From assembly GCF_031326345.1 (NCBI RefSeq), contig NZ_CP133671.1:5332001-5396000 (forward strand): DNA of 64,000 bases, written 5' to 3'. Shown piece by piece: positions 26,855-35,896 of the stretch. Each line of letters opens with the position of its first letter. Positions within the stretch are counted from its first letter, which is position 1. The notes under the pieces were generated by a model, which made no database searches, was not told the DNA's origin, and was given only the letters and a program-made list of their open reading frames with translations. Source of the stretch: Aureispira sp. CCB-E (GTDB lineage: Bacteria; Bacteroidota; Bacteroidia; Chitinophagales; Saprospiraceae). The translations under genes and the position numbers were made by a program.

Positions 26855-28165
26855 ATGAGTCACCAACGCATACTAGATGAGGTCGCTAAAACAAGTATTC
26901 AATTAATGCTTCAAGAGACCTTCTATGGTCACTTTTTCACAAGTATTCTGAAAGATGTTTCAGAAAGAACGAGTTCGATTGCTACAACCATTAGCAGCAA
27001 TCAGATGATCAAATTGATTGTCAACCCAGATTATTGGGATAACACATTAAAAATACCTGGCGACGAAGAGGCTACCAAAGCACTGCGTTATGGCGCCATC
27101 AAACATCAAATTCTGCACATCGTTTTCAAACATGCGCTACGTTTTCCTGAATTTGGCAATAAGAAGCTGTTTGGTATTGCTTCGGACTTAGCTGCCAATC
27201 AATACATTCGTTCCGACCAATTAACAGAAGATGCCATTCGAATGGAAGACTTTCCTGAATTCAAATTGAATAGAGGGCAAGGAATTGATTATTACTACAA
27301 ACGCTTATCTGAAGAACTGCAAGATATGCAACAAGACGGTGGTAGTGGTTGTGGAGAAGATGATGAGGAGGATAATGCTCAAAGTGACGATAAGGCGGCT
27401 AACGGTTTGAATCAAGCTCAAAATCGCTTAAAGGAGTTGATGGAAAATGAAGACAACGAACAGTTGAATCAGCATAAGTTTTGGGATGAATTTGAAAGAT
27501 TGTCTAGCGCCGAACAAAAAATGATTAATGCTGCCATCAATGAATCTATCGTTAACTCGGTTTCTAGGGTCAAATCCAAAGACTATGGCAAGTTGCCTGG
27601 CGGTCTTCAAGAATATATCAACTTACTAGTAGAATCTTTAAAACCTAATGTCAACTGGCGAAGAGTTTTGCGCATTTTTACAGCTAGTAGTAGCCGTACT
27701 CGTTTAAAAAACACGATACGAAGACCTTCTAAACGTTATGGTACAAACCCTGGAATTAAAATACAGTCAAAACAAAAGATTTTGGTAGCTATTGATACTT
27801 CTGGTTCGGTCAATGAGGATGAGTTAAGAGAATTTTTTGGTGAGTTGTATCACATTTGGAAACAAGGAGCAGAAATTTATGTCGTGGAGTGCGATACACA
27901 TATTCACAACCAATATACTTACACAGGAAGACCGCCTGAACTTATTAGTGGTCGTGGAGGAACAGACTTTAATGCTCCAATTGAATTTGCTAATGAAAAA
28001 CACCTACCTGATGCCATTGTCTATTTTACGGATGGCTATGCACCTGCTCCTGTTGTCGTTTCTAGAAAACCCATTTTATGGATGGTAACGAGCCAAGGTA
28101 TTGACAAAGACACTTGGGATTTCTTGCCTGGAAGAAAGGTTAAGATGACCAAACAATTAGCCTAA
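26855..28165 (+). CDS. DUF2201-type protein with C-terminal VWA domain
   Basis: 436 residues. The N-terminal half includes KHQILHIVFKHALRF near residues 88-102, a zincin-like H-x-x-x-x-x-x-H arrangement typical of DUF2201. An acidic, low-complexity linker (GCGEDDEEDNAQSDDK) follows, and the C-terminal half is a von Willebrand factor A domain with the MIDAS motif VAIDTSGSV and the DGYAP loop. Family members usually work with a MoxR-type AAA ATPase, and none is adjacent here. Probably cytoplasmic. A metal-dependent peptidase function has been suggested for the family but is not shown by the sequence. Confidence 0.85.
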   Translation: MSHQRILDEVAKTSIQLMLQETFYGHFFTSILKDVSERTSSIATTISSNQMIKLIVNPDYWDNTLKIPGDEEATKALRYGAIKHQILHIVFKHALRFPEFGNKKLFGIASDLAANQYIRSDQLTEDAIRMEDFPEFKLNRGQGIDYYYKRLSEELQDMQQDGGSGCGEDDEEDNAQSDDKAANGLNQAQNRLKELMENEDNEQLNQHKFWDEFERLSSAEQKMINAAINESIVNSVSRVKSKDYGKLPGGLQEYINLLVESLKPNVNWRRVLRIFTASSSRTRLKNTIRRPSKRYGTNPGIKIQSKQKILVAIDTSGSVNEDELREFFGELYHIWKQGAEIYVVECDTHIHNQYTYTGRPPELISGRGGTDFNAPIEFANEKHLPDAIVYFTDGYAPAPVVVSRKPILWMVTSQGIDKDTWDFLPGRKVKMTKQLA

Positions 28166-28181
28166 GGTCTAAGAATAAATA

Positions 28182-28226
28182 AAAAACGATGAGAAGATAA
28201 TATTTCTTGGTCCTCTCATCGTTTTT
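28182..28226 (+). terminator. Rho-independent terminator of the VWA gene
   Basis: A perfect 13-bp stem (AAAAACGATGAGA at 28182-28194, complement at 28214-28226) with T5 in the right arm, 16 bases after the stop codon. Confidence 0.8.
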
Positions 28227-28259
28227 ATCAATAGTTTGTTAAAAAAAACCTTACCACCC

Positions 28260-28460
28260 TAATAATCAACAAGTTAAAAAACTTATTACATTTTACATTA
28301 AGCCTTTGATTATCAACTGCACAGCACTCACGAAGTAGCAGCGAACCGAGCTATGCGAGCTCACGACCGAAGGGAGTAACAAAGCTAACTACCATTTTAT
28401 AACACTATTAAATTAATACTTCGTGGCAATCAAATTAATACAATTTCTCCACGAAGTAAT
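28260..28460. repeat. Copy of dispersed intergenic repeat
   Basis: Two blocks match the element at 60474: 28260-28276 equals 60528-60544, and 28305-28343 matches 60572-60610 with one difference in 39. A further block GCTCACGACCGAAGGGAG is shared with 60707 onward. The right end carries TACTTCGTGG (28417-28426) and CCACGAAGTA (28449-28458) as an inverted pair. The gap 28227-28470 has no gene. Confidence 0.85.
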
Positions 28461-28470
28461 ATTAAGATGT

Positions 28471-29307
28471 TTACTTAGTTATATTAACATCCATAGTTGG
28501 GTAAGGTATTCCTATATTATTTTTATCAAATGCCTTCTTAACATGCTCATTCATGTAAAAGAAAACATCCCACCAATTGTTAGGATCTGTCCAAAGACGC
28601 ACTGCTAAATTCACAGAACTATCTCCTAACTCTGCTACGACAACGCCTGATTTATCCAAGTCAATAACATGCTCACAAGTTGCTGCAACTTCCATGATGA
28701 CTCTTTTGGCAGTATCAATATCTGCATCATAGCTAATTCCAAATGTAAATGCTACGCCTCGCTTTCCTTGCATAGAATGATTGGTCATAGTTCCATTAGA
28801 TAATGGACCATTAGGAATAATAATCACTTCATTATCTAAGGTTAACAGAATTGTATTAAAGATTTGAATTTCTTTTACGGTTCCTGTAAAACCTTGTGCT
28901 GTTAACAAATCACCAACCTTGAAAGGCTTAAATAGCAAAATCATTACTCCTCCTGCAAAGTTACCCAAACCTCCCTGCAACGCCATACCAATGGCAAATG
29001 CAGCAGCACTCAAAATGGCAACAAACGATGTAACTTCCATTCCCAATGTACTCGCAACCGCCAACATTAATAAGACTTTCAGTAGTACATTAATCATGGA
29101 TACTAAGAAAGGGCGTAAGGAGACATCAAAATTTGCTTTCTTCATGCTCGCTCTGATAATATCTACCACCTTATTAATAACGATAGATCCTACAATCCAA
29201 ACGACAATTGCTAATCCCAAAGATTTAAGCGCATCCAAAAAACTCTCTCCTTGCAAAAAGGCAATGATATCAAAATCGGTATCAGCCAAAAATAAAAATG
29301 CATTCAT
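28471..29307 (-). CDS. MscS-type mechanosensitive channel (copy 1)
   Basis: 278 residues. Three transmembrane helices are predicted by eye; the third is the glycine/alanine-rich pore helix AAAFAIGMALQGGLGNFAGG, followed by the amphipathic FKPFKVGD. The beta domain contains IPNGPLSNGTMTNHS. The layout fits small MscS channels that release solutes at hypo-osmotic shock. It lies 225 bases downstream of a second copy in the same orientation, and the two proteins are clearly paralogous (highly similar pore helix, LAVASTLGMEVTSFVAILSA nearly identical). A hairpin terminator separates them, so they are probably independent transcription units. Confidence 0.93.
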   Translation of the reverse strand: MNAFLFLADTDFDIIAFLQGESFLDALKSLGLAIVVWIVGSIVINKVVDIIRASMKKANFDVSLRPFLVSMINVLLKVLLMLAVASTLGMEVTSFVAILSAAAFAIGMALQGGLGNFAGGVMILLFKPFKVGDLLTAQGFTGTVKEIQIFNTILLTLDNEVIIIPNGPLSNGTMTNHSMQGKRGVAFTFGISYDADIDTAKRVIMEVAATCEHVIDLDKSGVVVAELGDSSVNLAVRLWTDPNNWWDVFFYMNEHVKKAFDKNNIGIPYPTMDVNITK

Positions 29308-29470
29308 TTGATTAAAAATTTAATGGGGGTTTGATTAAATAAAATGATTCGTAAAAGGTTTCTGATCCTTAAATTACACTTTTTTATCTATCTACATAAT
29401 TTTTTTTCGACAAATAGTATTTTTTACACTTTGTATAAACGTATGTTTAAGCTGTAGAAGATTCGAAATA

Positions 29471-29505
29471 AAAAGACTATTTGAGGGACGCTCAAATAGT
29501 CTTTT
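29471..29505. terminator. 15-bp perfect hairpin between the MscS genes
   Basis: Arms 29471-29485 and 29491-29505 (AAAAGACTATTTGAG and its complement) pair perfectly around a five-base loop, with A and T tracts built into the stem. It lies 26 bases after the stop of the upstream mscS copy on the minus strand. Confidence 0.85.
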
Positions 29506-29531
29506 ATCAAAGAAGTTGTTTAAAATTATTA

Positions 29532-30374
29532 CTAGTTCTCGTCTTGTTTTAATACATTAACATCCATGGTTGGATAAGGTATTCCTATATTATTTCGATC
29601 AAATTCTAACTTAATATTCTCTTGCATATAAGAATGTACTGCCCAATAATCAGCTGTAGCTGCCCAAGGACGAACGGCAAAATTAACAGAGCTATCGCCC
29701 AAACTTGATACAAACACAGCCGTCTTAGAATGATCAGTAATATGTGGACAACTTTTTAAGACTTGGTCAATTACTTCTTTTGCTTTTTGAATGTCATCTC
29801 CATATCCAATTCCAAACGTCATGTCTACTCGACGAGTTGGTTCCATAGTTATATTTTGAATAGGTCCATTAGAAACAGGACCATTAGGCAAAATAATAAC
29901 TTGATTATCTGGAGTTACTAAAATGGTATTAAAGATTTGAATTTCTCTCACTTTTCCTGTGAAGCCTTGCGAAATAATGACATCACCAATTTTAAATGGC
30001 TTGAAAACCAAAATCATTACTCCTCCTGCAAAATTAGCCAAACCACCTTGTAAAGCCATTCCTACTGCAAAAGCAGCGGCACTTAAAATAGCTACAAAAG
30101 ATGTCACTTCCATCCCCAATGTACTTGCAACCGCCAGCATCAATAGGACTTTGAGCAATGTACCAATCATTGATATTAAAAATGGGCGTAGAGAAGCATC
30201 CATTTTAGCTCTTTGCATAGCATTCGTGATTACTTTTACAACTTGGTTGATAACAATCGTACCAACAATCCAAACCAGAATAGCTAAGCCCAACGATTTT
30301 AATGCATTAATAAAGCTTTCTCCTTGCAAAAAAGCCATTAAATCAAAGTCTGCTAATAATAAATATGTATTCAT
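29532..30374 (-). CDS. MscS-type mechanosensitive channel (copy 2)
   Basis: 280 residues, a paralogue of the neighbouring channel. The pore helix is AAAFAVGMALQGGLANFAGG, followed by FKPFKIGD and the cytoplasmic beta domain with LPNGPVSNGPIQN. It has the same three-helix N-terminus (FLQGESFINALKSLGLAI). Differences are concentrated in the C-terminal vestibule and the loop after the pore helix. This copy lies upstream on the minus strand and has its own terminator. Duplication of MscS is common, but the recent-looking tandem copy may allow different gating thresholds (inference). Confidence 0.93.
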   Translation of the reverse strand: MNTYLLLADFDLMAFLQGESFINALKSLGLAILVWIVGTIVINQVVKVITNAMQRAKMDASLRPFLISMIGTLLKVLLMLAVASTLGMEVTSFVAILSAAAFAVGMALQGGLANFAGGVMILVFKPFKIGDVIISQGFTGKVREIQIFNTILVTPDNQVIILPNGPVSNGPIQNITMEPTRRVDMTFGIGYGDDIQKAKEVIDQVLKSCPHITDHSKTAVFVSSLGDSSVNFAVRPWAATADYWAVHSYMQENIKLEFDRNNIGIPYPTMDVNVLKQDEN

Positions 30375-30490
30375 TTTACTAAAGATTTAAGGGGGTAAAA
30401 AATAAGATGTAAATAAATATAGTAAAAGGTTTCAGCATCGAAAGTATAGTTTTATATCTACTTCCCCTAATTATAGATAGGTATCTTTTC

Positions 30491-30521
30491 TTGAAAAATC
30501 AAATTTATGGTGTTATTTTTG
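30491..30521 (+). promoter_or_regulatory. Bacteroidota-type promoter TTG-N20-TATTTTTG
   Basis: TTG at 30491-30493, a 20-base spacer, then TATTTTTG at 30514-30521, matching the -33/-7 consensus. The lipoprotein start codon is 58 bases downstream at 30580. Confidence 0.7.
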
Positions 30522-30579
30522 GTACTTGGTAAATACAAATCAACATTGCCAATTTATTGATTATTTAAATACAATTCTT

Positions 30580-31506
30580 ATGAGAACCACATTCCTTTTC
30601 TGTATACTCTGTGCTATTTTTCTTAGTGCTTGCGAACCCAATGTGACCCCACCAAAAAATGATGCCAAACTTGTTTTTAAGTTAAAATTTGACCCAACAC
30701 AAGATCGATTAGATGCTTTTGCCCAACCCTCAAGTGTTCCTAATGGTAATGCTGCTCAAAATCCTCAATTTAATGGCATGAGTGCTCACAAAATAGAGCT
30801 AGTGCCTAGTGCTTTGACTCCTGTCAATGGTGGGGCTATTGTTTATCATGGTGCAGAAACCACTTCTGGCGGAGACAATGCCATTGATTTTGATAAAGCA
30901 GTTGTAAAAACAGAAGGTGAAACATTTTATGAAATTCCATTGACAGATGTAACACCAGGAACATATCCACACATTCGGGTATCCGTTAGTTACCAAAATT
31001 ATGATATTGTTTACAATGTCAAAAATGTCCCTACTTGGCCTTCTGGCACCACAGATCTAAATAATGAAAAAGGTACGATTGCTTCTTTTGTTGGGTTTAA
31101 TAGTTATATCAAAGATTTGACACCTAAAAATAGAACCAAGTCAATCAACTCAAACAAGCTACAAGGCTTCTGGGCATTTGAGACTAATTTAAGTAATCCT
31201 TATTCCAGTGCCAATTCTATTTATAGTGGCGATGCACAGGCTACAACTGTTGTGAACCCTCTAAATGCCACTACTCCTACCCCTCCAGGTTCTTGCTTAG
31301 TTACGGGTAGTTTTGATGGCAATCCATTAGAAATAACGGGAAATGAGACAGAAGATATTGTTGTAACGTTATCTTTTTCTACCAATCAGAGCTTTGAGTG
31401 GGTTGATTCTAATGGTAATGGTGAGTTGGATATTGATGCTAGTGCAGGAACAACCGAAGCGGTTGTAGACATGGGGCTTCGTGGTTTAAAACCAAGCTTC
31501 CAATAA
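30580..31506 (+). CDS. Lipoprotein of unknown function, MbnP-like
   Basis: About 308 residues from the ATG at 30580, where a signal with lipobox (FLFCILCAIFLSAC) begins; the longer reading from 30526 is rejected because those codons lie right after the promoter. The mature protein is beta-rich (KLVFKLKFDPTQDRLDAF early; DIVVTLSFSTNQSFEWVDSN late) and ends in a helix-like DMGLRGLKPSFQ. The early L-x-F-K-F-D-P and later L-x-x-V-x-P-G-x-Y pattern recalls MbnP-like copper-associated proteins, but the match is only suggestive. No cytochrome partner gene (MbnH-like) is nearby. Confidence 0.55.
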   Translation: MRTTFLFCILCAIFLSACEPNVTPPKNDAKLVFKLKFDPTQDRLDAFAQPSSVPNGNAAQNPQFNGMSAHKIELVPSALTPVNGGAIVYHGAETTSGGDNAIDFDKAVVKTEGETFYEIPLTDVTPGTYPHIRVSVSYQNYDIVYNVKNVPTWPSGTTDLNNEKGTIASFVGFNSYIKDLTPKNRTKSINSNKLQGFWAFETNLSNPYSSANSIYSGDAQATTVVNPLNATTPTPPGSCLVTGSFDGNPLEITGNETEDIVVTLSFSTNQSFEWVDSNGNGELDIDASAGTTEAVVDMGLRGLKPSFQ

Positions 31507-31519
31507 GCCTTGCGGCTAC

Positions 31520-31745
31520 CTAGTTCATTATCAATACTATTTATTTTAGTAGTTCATTGATAGACACATTACTTTGTATATAGTCGCATTAATTCGATTA
31601 TCAAGAACAAAAGTTAAAACATATAAGTAAACCCAGTATCGTAAGTTCATGACTGTAAGAAATGGCAAAACGAACCAATCCACGACCACGGCGTAGCAAC
31701 GCAACTAAGTATTATTAACCAATACGAAACAAAGTTACTGGAGAG
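31520..31745. repeat. Diverged repeat-rich gap upstream of terC
   Basis: The 350-base gap before terC holds TAGTAGTTCATTGA (near 31547), close to the AGTAGTTCGTTGA element end, and CATTACTTTGTATATAGTCG (31568), close to CATTACTTCGTGG-AAAATCG at 18855 and 25201. CCACGACCACGGCGTAGCAA lies near 31679. It is a degraded member of the dispersed family. Confidence 0.5.
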
Positions 31746-31799
31746 ATTTCTTGATGACAATTCCTCCATTTTTTTTATTCCTTCCTAAAAAAGAATTAC

Positions 31800-31842
31800 A
31801 TTTGGTGTTCCTTATTCTATTATAATACACCGTACACCAAAT
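31800..31842 (+). promoter_or_regulatory. 9-bp inverted repeat in the terC leader
   Basis: ATTTGGTGT (31800-31808) and ACACCAAAT (31834-31842) are exact complements separated by 25 bases, ending 14 bases before the terC start. It could be an operator or leader hairpin. Confidence 0.4.
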
Positions 31843-31856
31843 CAGATATTACAGCA

Positions 31857-32792
31857 ATGGATTTCACAGCAATTTTAGAATTATTCAGTACCAGTCAAGC
31901 ATGGATTTCTTTAGGTATGCTAACGTTAATGGAGATCGTTTTGGGTATTGATAATATTATTTTTATTTCTATCGTTGCGAACAAACTCCCTCAACAACAA
32001 CAACCCAAAGCTCGTAATATTGGTTTGTTTTTAGCAATGTTATTGAGAATTGTTTTACTTTTTGGAATAACGATTATCATTGCTATGCAAGATCCCTTAT
32101 GGGAGCCACATATTTGGGGCATGCATGCAAAAGTGACGGGGCAAAGTCTAATCTTGATGTTTGGAGGTTTGTTTTTATTGTACAAGTCCGTCTCTGAAAT
32201 TCATCATAAATTAGAGGGTGTTAATGAAGAAAACACAGGAGATCACAACCCTAAAAACACATTAGGCAGTATCATTCTTCAAATCTGCTTGTTAAATATT
32301 GTCTTCTCATTTGATTCCATTTTGACAGCCGTCGGACTCACACAAGATGTCGCGCGAACACCAATGGCTTCTGACCCTACTCGTTTCTATGACCCATTGT
32401 CTATTATGATCTTAGGGGTGGTAATTTCCATGATTATCATGATGGCTTTTGCAGGACCAATTGGTCGTTTTGTCAACAAGCACCCTTCTATTCAAGTACT
32501 AGGACTCTCCTTTTTAATTTTGATTGGATTTATGTTGGTTGTAGAAGGTGCTCATAGCGCTCACCTAATGCCAAGCAATGTAGAAGTCCCCAAAGGGTAT
32601 ATGTATTTTGCTATTTTCTTTTCCTTAACAGTAGAATTGCTAAACATCAAAGTCCGCCAACAAGGAAAACCAGTGCAACTAAAGGGAGCATTGGAAGAAG
32701 CCAAAGAAAGAGATTTATACAATTTGGATACGACCAATGACACGACAGTAGAAGTAACTGTTGTTCAAGATAATGAAATGGAAAATGACTAA
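31857..32792 (+). CDS. TerC family integral membrane protein
   Basis: 311 residues with seven or eight hydrophobic helices. The opening LTLMEIVLGIDNIIFISIVA has the conserved E-x-x-L-x-x-D-N motif, and the second half repeats it as NIVFSFDSILTAVGL. These acidic membrane residues define the TerC/Alx family, which exports manganese or other metals in characterised members. The C-terminal tail is acidic and cytoplasmic (VVQDNEMEND). The leader carries an inverted repeat. It is convergent with the ECF sigma gene. Confidence 0.92.
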   Translation: MDFTAILELFSTSQAWISLGMLTLMEIVLGIDNIIFISIVANKLPQQQQPKARNIGLFLAMLLRIVLLFGITIIIAMQDPLWEPHIWGMHAKVTGQSLILMFGGLFLLYKSVSEIHHKLEGVNEENTGDHNPKNTLGSIILQICLLNIVFSFDSILTAVGLTQDVARTPMASDPTRFYDPLSIMILGVVISMIIMMAFAGPIGRFVNKHPSIQVLGLSFLILIGFMLVVEGAHSAHLMPSNVEVPKGYMYFAIFFSLTVELLNIKVRQQGKPVQLKGALEEAKERDLYNLDTTNDTTVEVTVVQDNEMEND

Positions 32793-32864
32793 TCAGATCA
32801 ATAGGACTCCTTAGAACTGATCGTTATTCTTTATCTATCTTCTTAAGGCAGCAAATATTTGTGC

Positions 32865-33473
32865 TTACAACGAGTTCCCTGCCTTGCTTTTGCTCAAGAT
32901 ATCGTAAAGCAACTCTTTGGCACGAAATAGTTGTGCTTTTACAGTTCCAATAGGCAAATCAAGCTGCTCAGATATTTCTTGATAAGAAAGCTCTTCAAAA
33001 AATCGTAGTTCAATCATCACTCGATATTTATCACTCAACTTATTCAATAAATCGCGCATAATTAATTTACGCTGTTGGCGAATGTAGCGTTCTTCTGGAT
33101 CTAAAGCCGTTGACTTTAGGTTATTAGAAAAATCTTGCTCGCCATCCTTTTCTAAAGTATCGTCTATGGATAATAATTTTAAGCGTTTTTTACGCAAAAA
33201 ATCAATACCATTATTGGTCGCAATCTTAAACAACCAAGTACTAAAAGCATAATTGGGTGTATAAGTAGCTAATTTTCTAAATGCCTTCCCAAAAGCCTCT
33301 ATGGTCAAATCCTCTGCATCATCGTGATTGTGTACCATCTTAAACATCGTATGATAAATCGAATCTCGATAACGTTCCATTAACTCTGCATAAGCCAATT
33401 GATTATTCCCCTCTACGGCCTTGCGAACCAATTCAAAATCTTCTAATGCTCTATCTGATAAGTTTTTATTCAT
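32865..33473 (-). CDS. ECF sigma-70 family RNA polymerase sigma factor
   Basis: 202 residues. Region 2 is seen in DAEDLTIEAFGKAFRKL and FSTWLFKIATNNGIDFLRK. Region 4 is ELSYQEISEQLDLPIGTVKA, a helix-turn-helix reading the -35 element. It starts 14 bases after the glycosyltransferase stop, so the two are likely cotranscribed. No anti-sigma gene lies next to it. Its regulon cannot be read from sequence. Confidence 0.92.
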   Translation of the reverse strand: MNKNLSDRALEDFELVRKAVEGNNQLAYAELMERYRDSIYHTMFKMVHNHDDAEDLTIEAFGKAFRKLATYTPNYAFSTWLFKIATNNGIDFLRKKRLKLLSIDDTLEKDGEQDFSNNLKSTALDPEERYIRQQRKLIMRDLLNKLSDKYRVMIELRFFEELSYQEISEQLDLPIGTVKAQLFRAKELLYDILSKSKAGNSL

Positions 33474-33487
33474 TGGTTATGCTATTT

Positions 33488-34591
33488 CTATTTCCAAGTT
33501 TTGTTTTGCTGCCCCATCAAAGACGAAGCAAAAATAATATAATATATAGGAAGTAAGGCATCTAAGATCAAAACATACTTCAAAAACGATCGTTGTTTGA
33601 CTTTCCTTAGATATTTCCCAAACACGAGATGCATCAATAAAGTTCTTAATAAAATGATTCCTACTATTGAGTTCGTCCAATTATTTGTTATAATAAAGAT
33701 ACACAATCCTAGATAAAAACAAAAATGAGAAACAGAAAGTAATCCGAGTAATATTTTATGTTTGAATTTGTAAGTCGTACTAGTCGAGTAATGTCGCTGT
33801 TTTTGTCGATACAAAGCCTTCCATGAGTTAGGAGGATTCGAATACATAAAACTATCTTCATGCAAGCAAATAGCTGTGTTGTGATTATTCGCAACCGCAT
33901 TGATAAACAAATCATCATCTCCCGAAGCAATGTGCTGATGCCGTTCAAATCCATTTTCTTGTATAAAAAGAGACTTCTGATACATCAAATTTCGCCCCAC
34001 TCCCATATAAGGAATTTTCCACAAGGCAAAAGAGAGATACTGAATGGCAACATAGATTGTTTCAAATTGCACCCAACGATTTAACCAAGTTTTGGCACGT
34101 GTGTAGGGACCATATCCTAACACAATAGCACTTTTTGACGCTTCTGCTTGTTGATACATTTGTCGTATCCAATTGCTAGAAGCTGCCTTACAATCTGCGT
34201 CTGTTAGCAAAATCCAAGGGTACTTCGCTTGAGCAATACCTTTTGTTAAGGCTTCTTTCTTTCCTTGACGTTGCTTATTACGTAGATGTACCACTTTTAA
34301 ATGTGTAAATTGTCCTTCGTAGGCTCTTAATACATCTAAGCTTTCATCACTAGAGTCGTCGTTAACAACAATAACTTCAAATATTGGATAATCTTGCAGT
34401 AGTATAGATTCTAAGTTTTTTTGTAGATTTGCAGCTTCGTTTCTAGCACAAATTATAATGGATACTCCTGGAAACGAACAAATGGTATGATTTTGCAAGG
34501 GGCGATACCAAACTAATCGTTGAAAAACAATCCCCCAATAGCCTAATTGAAGGATAGCGATACTATACCACATTATAAAAAAAACATCCAT
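33488..34591 (-). CDS. GT2 family membrane glycosyltransferase
   Basis: 367 residues from the ATG at 34591 (MDVFFIMWYSIAILQLGYWG), where a transmembrane helix begins; the upstream extension to 34642 is basic and unlikely. The GT-A domain has VSIIICARNEAANLQKNLES, the metal-binding DADC at LLTDADCKAAS, and the acceptor motif region SGDDDLFINAVANN. Two C-terminal helices follow. It resembles processive or polysaccharide/lipid glycosyltransferases using nucleotide sugars. The downstream gene is an ECF sigma factor. Confidence 0.9.
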   Translation of the reverse strand: MDVFFIMWYSIAILQLGYWGIVFQRLVWYRPLQNHTICSFPGVSIIICARNEAANLQKNLESILLQDYPIFEVIVVNDDSSDESLDVLRAYEGQFTHLKVVHLRNKQRQGKKEALTKGIAQAKYPWILLTDADCKAASSNWIRQMYQQAEASKSAIVLGYGPYTRAKTWLNRWVQFETIYVAIQYLSFALWKIPYMGVGRNLMYQKSLFIQENGFERHQHIASGDDDLFINAVANNHNTAICLHEDSFMYSNPPNSWKALYRQKQRHYSTSTTYKFKHKILLGLLSVSHFCFYLGLCIFIITNNWTNSIVGIILLRTLLMHLVFGKYLRKVKQRSFLKYVLILDALLPIYYIIFASSLMGQQNKTWK

Positions 34592-34660
34592 GGTGATTTT
34601 CTTTTTTTGAACACCGAAAATAGAACTCCCAATCCAAAGCACACAATTTAAACTAAAAAA

Positions 34661-35803
34661 ATGTCTATGAAGATGAAATTTGATTTAGAGGCCAATGATG
34701 TCAATTCGAGTGCAAGAGCAGGCTGTTTGCATACCGCTCATGGGGATATCCAAACGCCTATTTTTATGCCTGTAGGAACCGTTGCTACTGTAAAAGGTGT
34801 TCACCAACACGAATTGACCAATGACATCAACGCTCAAATCATATTGGGCAATACCTATCACTTATACTTGCGCCCAGGAACAGATATTTTGGAGCAGGCA
34901 GGTGGCTTACATAAATTTAATGGTTGGGACAAACCCATCTTAACAGATAGTGGAGGATATCAGGTTTTTTCATTGGCTCACCGCCGAAAAATAAAAGAAG
35001 AAGGGGCAACTTTTGCTTCCCATATTGATGGATCGAAGCACTTGTTTACTCCTGAAAATGTGATGGATATTCAGCGCAAAATTGGAGCAGATATTATCAT
35101 GGCGTTTGACGAATGTACACCTTATCCTTGTGAGTACAAATACGCCAAACGCTCCATGCACATGACTCATCGTTGGTTAAAACGTTGTTGGACAAGGTTC
35201 AATGAAACAGATCCCTTGTATGGTTATGAACAAGCGCTCTTTCCTATTGTACAGGGTTCTGTATACAAAGATTTGCGCAAACAATCGGCAGAAACTATTG
35301 CCAACTATGATAGTGTTGGTAATGCAATTGGGGGATTATCTGTTGGAGAGCCTCACGAAGATTTGTATGAGATGACCGATTTAGTTTGTAGTATTTTGCC
35401 CAAAGAAAAACCTCGTTATTTGATGGGTGTTGGCACACCTGCCAATTTATTGGAGTGTATTGCGTTGGGAGTAGATATGTTTGACTGTGTATTGCCCACT
35501 CGAAATGCTCGTCATGCACTTATTTACACCAAAGAGGGGGCTATGAATATGAAAAATGCCAAATGGAAAGCAGATTTTTCTCCATTAGATCCTGATGCTC
35601 CTAATCCAACCTCTCGCTTTTATACCAAAGCCTATGTACGACACTTATTTGCTTCGGGAGAATTGTTAGGACCACAAATTGCCTCTATTCACAACCTAGC
35701 TTTTTATCTTTGGTTGGTTGGTGAAGCTCGCAAGCATATTATAGCAGGCGACTTTACTGCTTGGAAAAATGAAATGGTTCCTAAATTAAGTCGTCGTTTG
35801 TAG
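34661..35803 (+). CDS. tgt: Queuine tRNA-ribosyltransferase (Tgt)
   Basis: 380 residues. It exchanges guanine 34 for preQ1 or queuine in GUN anticodon tRNAs. Diagnostic motifs are MPVGTVATVKGV, LTDSGGYQVFSL with the proton-acceptor aspartate, MAFDECTPYP, GGLSVGEPHEDLYEM, and VDMFDCVLPTRNARHAL containing the nucleophilic aspartate. The zinc site differs: where other bacterial Tgt have C-x-C-x2-C, this protein reads A313, N315, S318, while histidine H328 is kept. The cysteine loss may be common in Bacteroidota. It is divergent from the glycosyltransferase and has a clear terminator. Confidence 0.95.
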   Translation: MSMKMKFDLEANDVNSSARAGCLHTAHGDIQTPIFMPVGTVATVKGVHQHELTNDINAQIILGNTYHLYLRPGTDILEQAGGLHKFNGWDKPILTDSGGYQVFSLAHRRKIKEEGATFASHIDGSKHLFTPENVMDIQRKIGADIIMAFDECTPYPCEYKYAKRSMHMTHRWLKRCWTRFNETDPLYGYEQALFPIVQGSVYKDLRKQSAETIANYDSVGNAIGGLSVGEPHEDLYEMTDLVCSILPKEKPRYLMGVGTPANLLECIALGVDMFDCVLPTRNARHALIYTKEGAMNMKNAKWKADFSPLDPDAPNPTSRFYTKAYVRHLFASGELLGPQIASIHNLAFYLWLVGEARKHIIAGDFTAWKNEMVPKLSRRL

Positions 35804-35828
35804 TACAAAATCGCTTTTTATATCAAAG

Positions 35829-35865
35829 AGAGGCTGCCTGATTCAATATTTCAGACAGCCTCTTT
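35829..35865 (+). terminator. Rho-independent terminator of tgt
   Basis: GAGGCTGCCTGA (35830-35841) pairs with TCAGACAGCCTC (35851-35862), one mismatch in twelve, followed by TTT, 26 bases after the stop. Confidence 0.75.
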
Positions 35866-35896
35866 AACAACCACTTATTAGATATTATTCTCTTAA

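Noticed and set aside
28919-30390. Antisense frames of 130 and 143 residues opposite both mscS genes
   Set aside because: They are explained by the codon pattern of the mscS genes and their similarity only reflects the paralogy of the channels.
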